DNA of 64,000 nt from Pythium myriotylum (taxonomy: Eukaryota > Oomycota > Peronosporomycetes > Pythiales > Pythiaceae), in NCBI GenBank assembly GCA_023091665.1, contig JALJCQ010000026.1, forward strand, positions 1,054,001-1,118,000, written 5' to 3'. The first letter of the stretch is position 1; every line of letters begins with the position of its first letter. Of the stretch, positions 29,009 through 39,118 are shown one piece after another. The notes under the pieces were generated by a model. That model worked only from the letters and a program-made list of their open reading frames with translations. It ran no database searches and was not told the origin of the DNA. Position numbers and translations under genes: made by a program.

Positions 29009-30148
29009 ATGCGACGCAGCGGCGACGCGTCGAAACCCAGCGGCGAGGGCCTCGAGGAGCTCTCGGCGGACGCCACGGTCTCCGTTCGACGGAACCCGAG
29101 GATCCTCTTCGTGCTCGCGCTGCTCACTGTGCTGGGCGTCGGCGCCTACATCAACACGGAGCAGTTCATGCTGCCCAACAGCAAGCAGGCCATCCGCACA
29201 GCACACTCGCTCGCCTCATCATACAACGCGGAAGACAACACGGTCAAAATGGCCGTCAACAAACTTCCAGGCGAGACTGCCGCGTCAGAAGCCACGGAGA
29301 TGCAGATCGCATCGGCAACGGAAGACACGCAGAATCTGACTCAACTGACTGGTGCAAGCAAACCATTCGCCTACATGTTCTACATCACCAAAGACATCTA
29401 CGCATGCGCCGCCCTACACCTCATCACACAGCTCGTACAAAACCTGCACATGAACACCTCCGCCATCGACATCGTCGTGCTCCACTCGAACACCCTCAGT
29501 CAGACCATGCAAACACAACTACAACAACACCTCCCTGTGCGTCTTGTCAAAGTCGATCCGATCAACGCCGACGCCACCGAGCCGACCTGGAAAGAATCAC
29601 TGACCAAACTCCTCGTCTTCCGCGACTGGGGGTACGACCGCGTCGTGTATTTGGACGCCGACTCGGTGCCCATGCAGAACCTCGACCACCTCTTCGCGTT
29701 GCCGCCAGCACCACTGTACGCTCCGATAGCCTACTGGCTGCCACAGCCGTTCTTCTCGAGTGCGCTGATGGTCATCGAGCCCAGCACGTCGCGATTCGAG
29801 GCCATGATCAAGTGGGCCAGATCACAAGGTGCAGCGGCGGGCTTCGACATGGACATCGTCAATAGCTACTTCAAGGACACGGTGCAGTATCTGCCAGGCG
29901 ACTACACGGTGCTCAACTCGGACTTCCGCGCCAAGCCGGACGCCAAGAACCCGCTGTACGCGACGACGACCGAGTTGAAGAAGCACGTCAAGTTGATCCA
30001 CTTTTCGTGCAAACCGGACGGATCGTACGGTAAGCCGTGGACGTCGGAGAGTCGCGATGTGTCGTTTGTGGCTTCGCAGGGTCTGGATCCGTTGTTTGCG
30101 GATCTGTTTGTGGGCTTCTGGGCCACGCAAGACAATCGGTGCTCATAG
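29009..30148 (+). CDS. Glycogenin-like family 8 glycosyltransferase, array member 3
   Basis: A single exon of 379 residues starting MRRSGDASKPSGEGLEE. Signal anchor ILFVLALLTVLGVGAYI at about residues 32-48, then a polar stem somewhat longer than in member 2, then the GT8 catalytic domain with the same motifs: ITKDIYACAALHL, the DxD motif in YLDADSVPMQNL, FDMDIVNSYFK and HFSC...GKPW. Predicted secretory-pathway type II transferase. The catalytic region is nearly identical in DNA to member 2, but the first ~110 codons are not, so the two enzymes probably share activity and differ in anchor and stem, which normally control localisation. Confidence 0.85.
   Translation: MRRSGDASKPSGEGLEELSADATVSVRRNPRILFVLALLTVLGVGAYINTEQFMLPNSKQAIRTAHSLASSYNAEDNTVKMAVNKLPGETAASEATEMQIASATEDTQNLTQLTGASKPFAYMFYITKDIYACAALHLITQLVQNLHMNTSAIDIVVLHSNTLSQTMQTQLQQHLPVRLVKVDPINADATEPTWKESLTKLLVFRDWGYDRVVYLDADSVPMQNLDHLFALPPAPLYAPIAYWLPQPFFSSALMVIEPSTSRFEAMIKWARSQGAAAGFDMDIVNSYFKDTVQYLPGDYTVLNSDFRAKPDAKNPLYATTTELKKHVKLIHFSCKPDGSYGKPWTSESRDVSFVASQGLDPLFADLFVGFWATQDNRCS
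29354..30138 (+). repeat. Near-identical GT8 catalytic tract, copy 2
   Basis: Counterpart of 26961-27745, offset by 2,393 bp in direct orientation, with about five mismatches by eye over 785 bp. Confidence 0.85.
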
Positions 30149-31009
30149 AGTGTACACACGAGTAATTGCACGTCGTTTTCACTGGATCACGTCTGATTTC
30201 CTCTTGTGGACAGTCGCAATCAGTATTGCTGCGAGGAAGAGGGTGTCACGCATCGACTCGAAGCGTGGCTTCCCATCCATCAAGAGAGGTGATCGAACTT
30301 CGAGCTCTCTTCAGGGATGGGTCGGTGCAGTGTACGTTGGGCCCATGACACTCGCTGCACTGTCCACCTCTTGACGTCAAGATGCTCCACAGGTTGCCTT
30401 TCTGTGCGAGATTGGCTGACTGCGATCCTCGTGACGGCGATTGAAGCCAGATATCCGATTCCAAAACGCGTGGAGCCATCAAGCTCCTCCCAACATCCTC
30501 CGTTGGCGGAGAAAGTATCCAGAACTTCGTACTACTCGGCCACATGAATGCGGCGACGACGAATATACCGAGTCGAGAGCCGAGTACCAGATCGCCTTGC
30601 TCAGAAGGCCGCCAACTCAATTAAGCTCCTTTTACAGCCGAAGTCTCCATCTCAGTCGTTCAACAAATGCAGACGCGCAACTCTTGTCACAAGACGACCC
30701 CGCATCGCACTACAGAGTATCGTGGCTGGAGACAGCGCTCAAAGCCTTTTCGCCTTCACCCAAGGGCTCCAAAAGTGCAGCGCCCATCCATCAGTTGACA
30801 TCGCGATGGAGCACAGCCAAGCTGCGCCTAAACGATGAGGAGAAGCTGCCGAAGAGATCTCGAGATATATTCTGCGTGCTGGAGCTGTTTGGGAATGTAG
30901 CCATGTCCGCTTCTTTTAAACCTACCGCTTGCCTCTTCAAACCTACTAAATCCTAGGTGCAATAGCTCCCCATCATCCACACTTGGACCAGTCCGTATCC
31001 CATCTCGCC
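30149..31009. other. Intergenic region between GT8 members 3 and 4
   Basis: About 860 bases. A 171-codon plus-strand frame at 30441-30956 has no recognisable domain and ordinary, non-biased codons; I do not call it. The region should contain the promoter of member 4. Confidence 0.4.
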
Positions 31010-32095
31010 ATGCGCCGCACCCGCGAGGGCTCCTCTCTCGCGCCGGCGCCGGCGCCTCGCGCGCCTCGCACGCGTCGCGCTGCGCCGCCGACGCTCTCGC
31101 TGCAGACGGCGCTGCTCGCGCTCGTGGCGCTCTCGCTCGTCTTTTTCTACGTCTACACGAACACGACGGATCCGCTGCTGCTCACGAATCGCCCCTCCGG
31201 CTTCCGCGCGCCCGGTGCCGTGGGCGTGCATCCAGACTACGAAGAGGCCTCGATCCTCGAGTTCGCCGAGCCCACCGAGCTCGAAGGCTACGCGCTGCCC
31301 ACCAAGCCGTTCGCCTACCTCTTCTACGTCACGGGCGACAGCTACGCGTGCGCCGCGCTCCACGCCATGCTGCGCCTCGTGCAAGAGCTCCGGATGAACA
31401 CGAGGCGCATCGATCTGGTCGTGCTCTACTCGGCCAGCGTCTCGCCGGCCATGGTCGAGCTGATGGAGACCACGGTGCGCGCGCGCACGATCCCCGTGGT
31501 GAGGATCCTCGCCGACGTGAGCGACCCAACGTGGCAGGAATCGCTCACCAAGCTGCGCGCGTTCGAGGACTTTGGCTACCAGCGCGTGGTCTACCTCGAC
31601 GCCGACTCGGTGCCGCTGCAGAACCTCGACGACCTCTTCCTGCTGCCGTCGGCGCCGCTCTATGCGCCCACGGCGTACTGGCTCCCACAGCCTTTCTTTT
31701 CGACCGCGCTCATGGTGCTCGAGCCCAGCACCACGCGCTTCGACGAGCTTCTCACGTTCGCGCGCAGCCACAGCGACTCGCTCAACTTCGACATGGAGCT
31801 GCTCAACAGCTTTTTCAAGACCTCGGCGGTGCTCCTGCCGCCCGAGTACTCGGTGCTCAACTCGGACTTTCGCGCCACGCCCGAGGCGCGCAACGCGCTC
31901 TTCGCGACGACGCGCGAGCTGCGTGCGCGCGCCAAGCTCGTGCACTTTTCCTGCCGACCCGACGGCTCCTACGGCAAGCCGTGGCTCGTCGAGACGCACG
32001 ACCTCTCGTACCTCGACCACTTGGGCTTGGACCCGTTCTTCGGCCAGCTCTTTGTGGACTTTTGGCGCACCGAGGAGACCGTGTGCAAGGCCTGA
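31010..32095 (+). CDS. Glycogenin-like family 8 glycosyltransferase, array member 4
   Basis: A single exon of 361 residues from the ATG of MRRTREGSSLAPAP; the frame is open slightly further upstream but without ATG. An Arg/Pro/Ala-rich tail precedes the anchor TALLALVALSLVFFYVY. The catalytic domain has FAYLFYVTGDSYACAALHA, the DxD motif in YLDADSVPLQNLDD, YWLPQPFFSTALMV, FDMELLNSFFK and HFSC...GSYGKPW. It is the most diverged and most GC-rich member of the array, so it likely represents an older copy that has escaped conversion with members 2 and 3. Predicted Golgi/ER type II glycosyltransferase; substrate unknown. Confidence 0.85.
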   Translation: MRRTREGSSLAPAPAPRAPRTRRAAPPTLSLQTALLALVALSLVFFYVYTNTTDPLLLTNRPSGFRAPGAVGVHPDYEEASILEFAEPTELEGYALPTKPFAYLFYVTGDSYACAALHAMLRLVQELRMNTRRIDLVVLYSASVSPAMVELMETTVRARTIPVVRILADVSDPTWQESLTKLRAFEDFGYQRVVYLDADSVPLQNLDDLFLLPSAPLYAPTAYWLPQPFFSTALMVLEPSTTRFDELLTFARSHSDSLNFDMELLNSFFKTSAVLLPPEYSVLNSDFRATPEARNALFATTRELRARAKLVHFSCRPDGSYGKPWLVETHDLSYLDHLGLDPFFGQLFVDFWRTEETVCKA

Positions 32096-32652
32096 GAGCT
32101 TCGAATTCGAATGTCATCGCGTTCCCCTCCCTCTGCGTCGTGGCTGCCTGTTCCATGAGCTCGTGATTGAGTCGTCAATGAAGAGAGCGACCCATCCTGT
32201 AGCTCTTGAGGAGCTCCGTTGGCGATGGGATGTGGGATGGGAAGGCACGATGTGTGACATGTGACAGGAGCGACTTGTTAGGTAACGAGGGCAAGTGATT
32301 GGCTAGAATGCATGTCATTGCCGTCTGCCAACCAGAAGAGGCGGGTGCGTAAGTTACGCGTTTTCTTTTCTCGCCCGCGAAGAAACCCAGACCGTCCGGT
32401 TACGTCATCCGCGGCGTCGGGGACGAGTGCGAGGCGAATTTATTCGCGCGCTGATTGGTCCGTTCTGTTTTTTGTTCTCCCCACCCAACCAAAGAACTTC
32501 AGCCGCCCAGCAACGAGTGAGAGTGCCGACGCCAACAAAAACCCCGCGGGCCGCCGACGCCAACGCCGCCGGGCGCTCTCGACTGACTTCGTTGGAACGC
32601 CAACGCCAACGTTGGCACGCCCACGCCCACGCCCACGCCCACGCCCACGCCC
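32096..32652. other. Intergenic region upstream of the PX-AGC kinase
   Basis: About 560 bases between two plus-strand genes, holding the 3' end of the GT8 member 4 transcript and the promoter of the kinase. It ends in a hexamer microsatellite immediately before the kinase ATG. Confidence 0.4.
32615..32652 (+). repeat. (CCCACG)n microsatellite abutting the start codon
   Basis: Six copies of CCCACG in tandem run directly up to the ATG of the PX-AGC kinase at 32653. They lie in the presumed 5' untranslated region; the frame upstream has no in-phase ATG. Confidence 0.8.
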
Positions 32653-34629
32653 ATGGCCGCGCTCAGTGTCTCCCTCACGGGCTACGGCCTCGTGCGCGAC
32701 CTGCACCAGGACGCCGTCGTACGTGCCTCTCTCTCTCTCTCTCGCTCGCTGCCTCTCGTCCTCACGCTCGGCGCCGCAGGTCTTCTACCTGAGCGTGCAC
32801 CAGGGCGGCCACCAGAGCTGGATGGTCTACCGCCGCCACGAGGCCTTCCAGCGCCTCGCCAACCAGCTCAACCTCATCTTCGGCGCCATCCCGCCCTGCC
32901 CCGCGCTCCTCGACGCGCGCTTCCCCGACAGCGTCGAGAAGGCGCGCGCCGAGCTCACGATGTGGCTCATGCAGCTGCTGCAGCACCCGCCCGTGTACCA
33001 GTCCCACGTCTTCCTCGAGTTCGTCAGCGCCGACGCCAATGTAGGCTCTCTCTCTCTCTTTCCCCTTGCGATTGCACAATCGCTGAGCCCTCTCGTGGTG
33101 TCTGCAGGTCGTCCCGCCGGGACTCCAACAGAACGCGTTCGCTGTGCCCGCTGGCAACGCGAGGAACAACATCGGCGAGCTGGATGTACGCGTCGCGCGC
33201 GATCTCTCGGGATGGGTTTAAGCACGGTCTCTGATCGCGTGGTTCTGGGTGGCATGCTAGATGGACGAGATGTTCGACTCGACCGACGACGCCAACAGTG
33301 AAGACCACGGCGACGTGAGTTGGCAACGGAGGCGTGATTGATGGGGTCTGCTGCAAACTCACGGTCTCTCGTGTGCGTTAGATGTTCGACTTTGACTACA
33401 ACCTCGAAGGGCCGGACCCGCTCGCCTTCCAGCAGCAGCAGCAGCAGCTCGCGTATCAGAACCAATTCCAGTCGGCGGCGGCCGCTGCGGAGGAAGAAGA
33501 AGCCCGCAAGAAAGAAAAAGTCTCGCTTGACGGCTTCATCATGATCAAGGTCATCGGCAAGGGCAGCTTCGGCAAGGTGCTGCTGGTCAAGAAGAAGGAC
33601 TCGGGCAACATCTACGCCATGAAGGTGCTGCGCAAGGAGAATATTATCAAGCGCAACCAGGTGGAGCACACGCGTACGGAGCGCCACGTGCTCGGCTACG
33701 TGCGCCACCCGTTCATCGTCGGGCTCAACTACGCCTTCCAGACCGAAGACAAGCTCTACTTCGTGCTCGACTACTGCGCCGGAGGTGAGCTCTTTTTCCA
33801 CTTGGGCAAGGTCCAGCGATTCCCAGAGCCGCGTGCGCGCTTCTACGCCGCAGAGATCACGCTCGCGATTGAGTACGTGCACAACCTGGGCATCATCTAC
33901 CGCGATCTCAAGCCTGAGAACGTGCTGCTCGACTCAAACGGCCACATCCGTCTCACGGACTTTGGGCTCTCGAAGGAAGGCATTCAGGACGATTTCACGG
34001 GCGCCAACTCGTTCTGTGGCACGCCCGAATACCTCGCGCCGGAGATCCTTAACCGCTCGGGCCATGGTCGTGCCGTTGACTGGTGGTCGCTCGGTGCTCT
34101 ACTCTATGAAATGCTCACGGGCCTGCCGCCGTTCTACTGCCGTGACCGCGACAAGCTTTTCGAGAAGATTCGTAAAGGCGACCTCACGTTCCCCAAGTAC
34201 CTCTCGCCAGAGGCCAAGGACCTGCTCTCGCGGTTGCTCGAGCGCGACCCGACCAAGCGTCTCGGCACAGGCGAAGCCGACGCAGGCGAGATCAAGAACC
34301 ACCCGTTCTTCAAGGAGATCCAATGGGACGCGCTTGCACTTGGCCAGGTTCCACCGCCGTGGCGCCCGACGTTCTCGGGAGCCCTCGACACGTCCCAGTT
34401 CGATCGCGAGTTCACAGATATGCCCGTGGTGTCGCCGGACAACCACGCGAGAGGGGGCATCGCCATGGCCGCGGGTCGCCGCGCCAACTACAACAACCTC
34501 AACAGCGCCGACTTGTTCCAGGGCTTCACCTACACGGAAGACTCGTACCTGTCCGAGGGCCTGCCTGGTCGAGGCGGGTCTGCAGCGAGCTCACGTTTCG
34601 ATAACCCGATGCACCAGACCAACTTATGA
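32653..34629 (+). CDS. PX-domain AGC-family protein kinase (SGK/S6K-like)
   Basis: Five exons (32653-32718, 32780-33040, 33108-33185, 33261-33314, 33382-34629), all joined in phase 0, give 568 residues. The N-terminal ~115 residues form a PX-like domain (YRRHEAFQRLANQL and a Pro-rich IPPCPALLDARFP loop), expected to bind phosphoinositides. The kinase domain has GKGSFGKVLLV, the ATP-site Lys in YAMKVLRK, YRDLKPENVLLD, TDFGLSKEG and the activation-loop SFCGTPEYLAPEIL, whose Thr neighbourhood is the PDK1 target in AGC kinases. The C-terminal tail contains NHPFFKEIQWDAL and a hydrophobic motif FQGFTYTEDSYL of the F-x-x-F-S/T-Y type. A short acidic exon and a Gln/Ala-rich linker connect the two domains. 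Introns contain CT-rich tracts. Likely a lipid-regulated growth or trafficking kinase. Confidence 0.9.
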
Positions 34630-34872
34630 GCTCGCTCGGACCCGACCAATCGTTTCTCCTGACCCCAACTCTAGTATTCTCTCTGTCTAGCGCGCCGAGC
34701 TATCTGTGCATATCATCGGTCGTCTCTTGTGCGTCCGCTCCGTGTCTCGACCGTGCATTCAGAGAGGACTGTCGCTACCTCTTCGCTTTCTTTTCTTTCA
34801 AACTGCATCGTAACATGTAAATGGGATTGCCAAAATTTTGTGCATTATCAATCAAATAGGCGGACCCAGTCG

Positions 34873-35836
34873 TCACTTGCCGTTCGCGAGCTCCCAATTG
34901 TCGCCAGCCTCCTCTGCGAGAATGGCCTTGGCGTCCTTGCGTCTGCGCGTATCGCCCGTCTTCTTCGGGGCTTGAACCGGCGGTTCGGGTTTTTTCTGCG
35001 GAGCACGCTTCGGTGAGAGGAACGTGAGTGCGATGCCTGCGACGATGAGCGAGACGCCGCCCACCAACAACCAGTTGGCGAACCGCGTGCGGAGCGAACC
35101 GGCGGCCTGCTGTTGGCGCTCGAGGTAGCGCTTCTGCAGCGCCTCGGACGGCTTGATGCTCAGCTCCTTGCCGCGATGGTTGTCGCGCGTGAGCTGCCAC
35201 GCGTAGACGACACTCGAGACCTCTGTACAAGACGTGAGATGTCAGATAAGGTCCCGTCTGAGCCAAAAGCTGTTGCGTACTGTTCTTGTCGAAGAGCACC
35301 TCGACCTCGTAGCGGAGCTTCGGCGGTTCGCTGCTGCGCTTGGCGGCGCTCGTGCCTGGGTTGGGCTTGACACCCGAGTTCACGTCGAGCTCGGCCACGA
35401 GCTGCATCGTGATGCGCTGCTCGATGACGCCATTGAATCCGGGCTCTTGCTGGGCTTTCTTGCTCGTGATCGGGATGGCGTCGATCTCGGTGAAGCTCGT
35501 GAGCTTGTAGCCGCGCGCGTAGCCGTGGAGTTGGAGCTCGGCGAAGCTGTCGCGCGCGATGGCGATGGCGCGCGCAAGCTGCGGGTTGCTGCGCTGCACG
35601 TCGGCGAGATCTTGGTCCTCGACCCACTCGCCCTCGGTCTTCTCGAGCACCTGCGCGTGGAGCTGGCGCTGCTGCGCCTCGATGGCGTCGAGCTCTTCGC
35701 GCGTGATGACTTTTTCCTCGCCCGAGGTCGTCGTGAGCACGATCTTCTCGTCGCGCGCGGGCACTTTGAGCGCCGCGGGAGACGAGACGCAACAGGCGAC
35801 GAGCGCCACGAGCAGCGAGACGGCCGCGCGACGCAT
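34873..35836 (-). CDS. Secretory-pathway single-pass membrane protein of unknown function
   Basis: Two exons (35836-35281, 35222-34873) encode 301 residues. The first ~22 residues (RRAAVSLLVALVACCVSS) form a signal peptide. A lumenal domain of about 190 residues follows, with an N-terminal acidic helical part and a C-terminal beta-rich part ending FDKN then KVSSVVYAWQL at the splice junction. One transmembrane helix (WLLVGGVSLIVAGIALTFL) is followed by a basic tail with KKP and RRRK. The topology is type I. I do not recognise a domain. It converges with the kinase gene (240 bp apart) and the intron is 58 bp. A role in the ER or Golgi is inferred only from the topology. Confidence 0.7.
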
Positions 35837-35989
35837 GGAGAGAGACCGTCGGCCTTCGGAGGAGATCGACACGTGGGTATTTGATTAATGTTACCAATAG
35901 TAGTGGATCATGGTGTACTATTTGCTGATTCAATGTACGTGTGAATGTAGCCATCTCAGGGGAGCTCTATGTGACGAGGTGCACACTCC

Positions 35990-37648
35990 TCATGCCATGA
36001 CGGCGTGGCGGAAGGAGCCGCCGTGCGCGTGGTCGTGGGGCTCGCGCTCGTACTCGTCGATGATCATGGTGAAGAGGCTCTTGTAGAGGTCGCCGGCCTC
36101 GCTGTCCCAGTACGTGCCGGCCAGGTGGTTCGTGTCGACGCGGTAGACGTACCAGCGGCCTTTCTTGAACAATGGCTCGTACGGCGGCGTCGCCGGGCTG
36201 CCTTCGTCGTCGGAAATGAACTCCGTCTCGCGGTGGAAGCCGTTGATGGAGATGTGCGATTCGCATCGGGCGAGTGCTCCTGACATGGACGAGACGGACG
36301 ACGACGACCGAAGCGACACTGTCGACGACGACGTACGAAGGCCGCCCGCGTTGCCTGCTTCCAGTAGGTTGGCTGAGCTCCTCGACGCTGCGAGTTCCTG
36401 TGGCTTGGGGAACCAGGGACGTAGCATGGAATGGATGTTGACCGCGCCGTCATTGTGCTGCCAGTGGTTAGGATCGAAACCCGTGTAGATTTCGTGCAGT
36501 GACTGTGCGCGGCGTCGAATGAGCCACGTTAGCACGCCCATCGTGGGCATCTTTGCGATGTTCCAGCGTTTCACTCGCCGCCACAAAAGCGCCGAGAGTG
36601 TGGCAATGACGAGCCCTCTCACGCTCGGGAACCTTATCCACTTGGACAGCCACGGCGGCAAGAGAGTCGAGAGAAACGACGGATATTTGCCAACGCCAAA
36701 CATGGCGATGAGCGCCGCGAGCCCAAACTCGCGCTTGGGCATGTGGAAATAGCGCGGAGATGTTGTGATGCTCATGAGGAAGAGCTTGTCCATCTGCTTG
36801 AGCTTGCTGTTGCGTTCGATGCGGCGCGCGGGCTGGCACGAGTAGATAGCGAGGTCCAGCGAGCGGTTCACGATGCCTTTCACGGAGAGAACGTCTCGCA
36901 GCGAGAATTCGCCCCACTGGTCCATGTGCAGATTCATCAATCCTTTCAGCGGCGGGAAAGTCTGGTAGAGCTTGAAGAAGATCCCCAGTGCTGACACGAG
37001 CAGGTGGGCAGGAGTCCACGGCACGAGCTCGTCGCCATGGAGGCCGATCATGTGACTCAGCGTCGAGCCGGTGAGTGGTCCGGCAATGCACGTGATGCTG
37101 CGTACCCAGCGGTAGTCGCTGCCCACGCCAAAGGCGTCGACGCACAGCATCTGGTAGAGGTCGATGGCCGTCGTGGAGCCCATGCTGTGGCCTACGAGGT
37201 GGATCGGCGAGGAGGCACTCCAGGTCGGATGCATAGGTCGGTCGTACGTCCGACCGAAGCGCGCGTGGTCTAGTCACGACGGTCATCGCAGGTTAGTCCC
37301 TCGAGCATTCCTTTCAGGTGACTAGAACGCACAGGTCTCGCGCACGTGGGCCTCGCCGTAGTCGACCGTGCCGCCGTAGAGCTGGTAGAAGAGCTCGCAG
37401 GCGCGGTCGTGGTCGGACGAGACCATGCCGACGTCGGCGACGAGCACGTTGACATTGAGCTCGGCGATCTCTCGCTCGGGCCAGTAGGGCACCCAGCGGT
37501 TCCAGAGCGGCCGCTCCTTGCCGTATCCGAAGAGACCTGGCCGTGCGGAGACGCGCAGGCGGTTAGACCGTTACGATCAGCACGAGACGGAGCTGCTGGG
37601 CAGCTCACCGTGGACGAGCACGACGGGGAAGCGCGTGGTGGCGGCCAT
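35990..37648 (-). CDS. Family I.5-like lipase with an inserted membrane hairpin, copy C
   Basis: Three exons: 37648-37609, 37536 to about 37346, and 37267-35990, giving about 502 residues. Motifs as in copies A and B: FPVVLVHG, then LFGYGKERPLWNRW after the first intron, VSSDHDRACELFYQLYGG, nucleophile elbow GHSMG, HNDGAVN, and NHLAGT. The first intron sits at exactly the same place as in copy A. The second junction is uncertain: the donor at 37345 keeps the frame but leaves the VDYGEAH-to-RFG spacing about five residues shorter than in copies A and B. Two hydrophobic stretches before HNDGAVN resemble the hairpin of the other copies. A Ser/Ala-rich linker precedes the C-terminal catalytic part. 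Confidence 0.75.
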
Positions 37649-39098
37649 GGCCTGACGCACTCGGCAATGGCGAGTTCCTTCGTTTTTTTGGTTTTGTCGG
37701 ATCTGACTTTGAATCGCACTTAGCAGAAGTGTCACTGTATATAGAGCCCTTCAACTTCAACATTGGGTCACGTCGGTCGAGTCACGAAACGTGTTGGCAC
37801 TTTCAGCCAATCGGAGGGCGCGAAAGACGTGACGGTTTCCTAAATTTCATGAATGCTCCCCGTGTTCTTTGTGAGGAATGGACTCATTGGACGAACGAGG
37901 CGACTCCGGCCGATTGGTCTCGAAGGAGCCTGCAGCGTCTGCTGATGGTGGGATGAAGGAGACTGCAGCGAGCGACGATTCGCGCGAGTGGAGCAGACTT
38001 TTTCCAGATGATTCGTACAAAAATTGGGACTTTTTGCGTTGCTTACCTTGCACTACTGTGCTCTTCCTCTGCGAGTCCACCGACTCGGAGATCGTCACGC
38101 ATCGAGGAAAGACTTCCAAGAGGTCGCTATCTAGTCGCGAGCTCAAATACTCTCGGAAAAATGTGGGTCATTGATCGTGTGGAGCATCTGAAGAGCCACT
38201 TTCTGCTGCAAATCCCGGTGATTCGGTGTACCGTAACCTCGTTTCGAATGGCTTCCATTGGAGATCTTTCGAAACCAGGTTGCAGGGCGGAACGAATCAG
38301 TTTGGTATAATCGTTGAACAACTTCGTCACCCACCTTCGACAGTCGAAGGGTCGAATGGACTGTCGATCCGATCACGACAACGAGCGAGAGTCTTATCTC
38401 ACGACCGAAGATTGGCTTGGCTGACGACAGGGCCTACCACGAAATGGCAAGCCTCGACCCCTCGACCACCACGAAATGGCAAGCCTCGATCCCTCAACCA
38501 CCACGTGCGAGCAGCCTCGATGTCTGCTCGTATCGACACATTTAATCGAAAAGGATAATGAGCCGTCGAAATAGCCACGTATGAAAATTGACGCATCGCA
38601 GCTAGGAAGGTTGACTCGGCTGACACAAAGTCCACCACGAAATGACAAGCCTCGACCACTCGACAACCACGAATTGAGTAGCCCACGGGGCCAAATGGGT
38701 GAGACGCGCTACCTGTAAAACCAACAATAGGCTACGCAACGCTGCGATTCGACAACTCGCTCGTGCCCAAGTGGAACAATGGGTGCTTCTCACCAAGAGC
38801 ATCAACTCTATCATTCTCCACTTGCATTGCAAAATCCGATACCTGTTCTACATGATGATAACCAATCATCTGTTTGGGATATTTCTCAATTCTATAAAAG
38901 TATACCCTTAGAAAGAGCGGCAGAGTAAAAATCTATCCTCTCCTTTGTGGGCGCTGGCTTCTACTTGGCTTGGTGATCCGACTGATCACTACAGTGCCCC
39001 CAGAACATTGAAGTCGTTCGTTGCTCTCTCTTTCTCTTGCGCCTGTCCTCGCTTGAAATCGAGCGAGTGGAGAATTTTCAGCACCAACGCTGCATTTT
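37649..39098. other. Gene-poor intergenic region with short repeats
   Basis: About 1.45 kb between a minus-strand lipase and a plus-strand START-FYVE-like gene, comprising both promoters. It contains dispersed copies of a ~26-bp motif (separate entry). The part from 38800 to 38930 is AT-rich. Short frames on both strands are unconvincing. Confidence 0.5.
38432..38675. repeat. Direct repeats of a CCACGAAATG(G/A)CAAGCCTCGA motif
   Basis: The motif CACGAAATGGCAAGCCTCGA followed by a short C/T-rich spacer and CCACCACG occurs twice in tandem at about 38436-38505 with a period near 34 bp. A third copy with one change (ATGACAAG) lies at about 38636-38665. Confidence 0.7.
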
Positions 39099-39108
39099 TC
39101 ATTCCGCA
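39099..39108 (+). promoter_or_regulatory. Oomycete initiator (Inr)-like element
   Basis: TCATTCCGCA lies 10 bases before the ATG at 39119 and is preceded by a T-rich tract (GCATTTTTC). It matches the TCATTYYNCA core of the oomycete initiator consensus. The implied 5' untranslated region is very short. Confidence 0.45.
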
Positions 39109-39118
39109 GACCGTGAGC

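Noticed and set aside
30441..30956. 171-codon plus-strand frame between GT8 members 3 and 4
   Set aside because: No recognisable domain and codon use unlike the neighbouring genes; not called without transcript evidence.
24962..32095. RXLR or Crinkler effector candidates
   Set aside because: I looked for signal peptide plus RXLR-EER or LFLAK-type motifs in small ORFs throughout; none was convincing. The GT8 N-termini are signal anchors, not effector leaders.
1863..35960. Recurring octamer GTAGCCAT near 1868, 5265, 30897 and 35946
   Set aside because: Only a few occurrences, partly inside coding sequence; close to what chance and base composition would allow.
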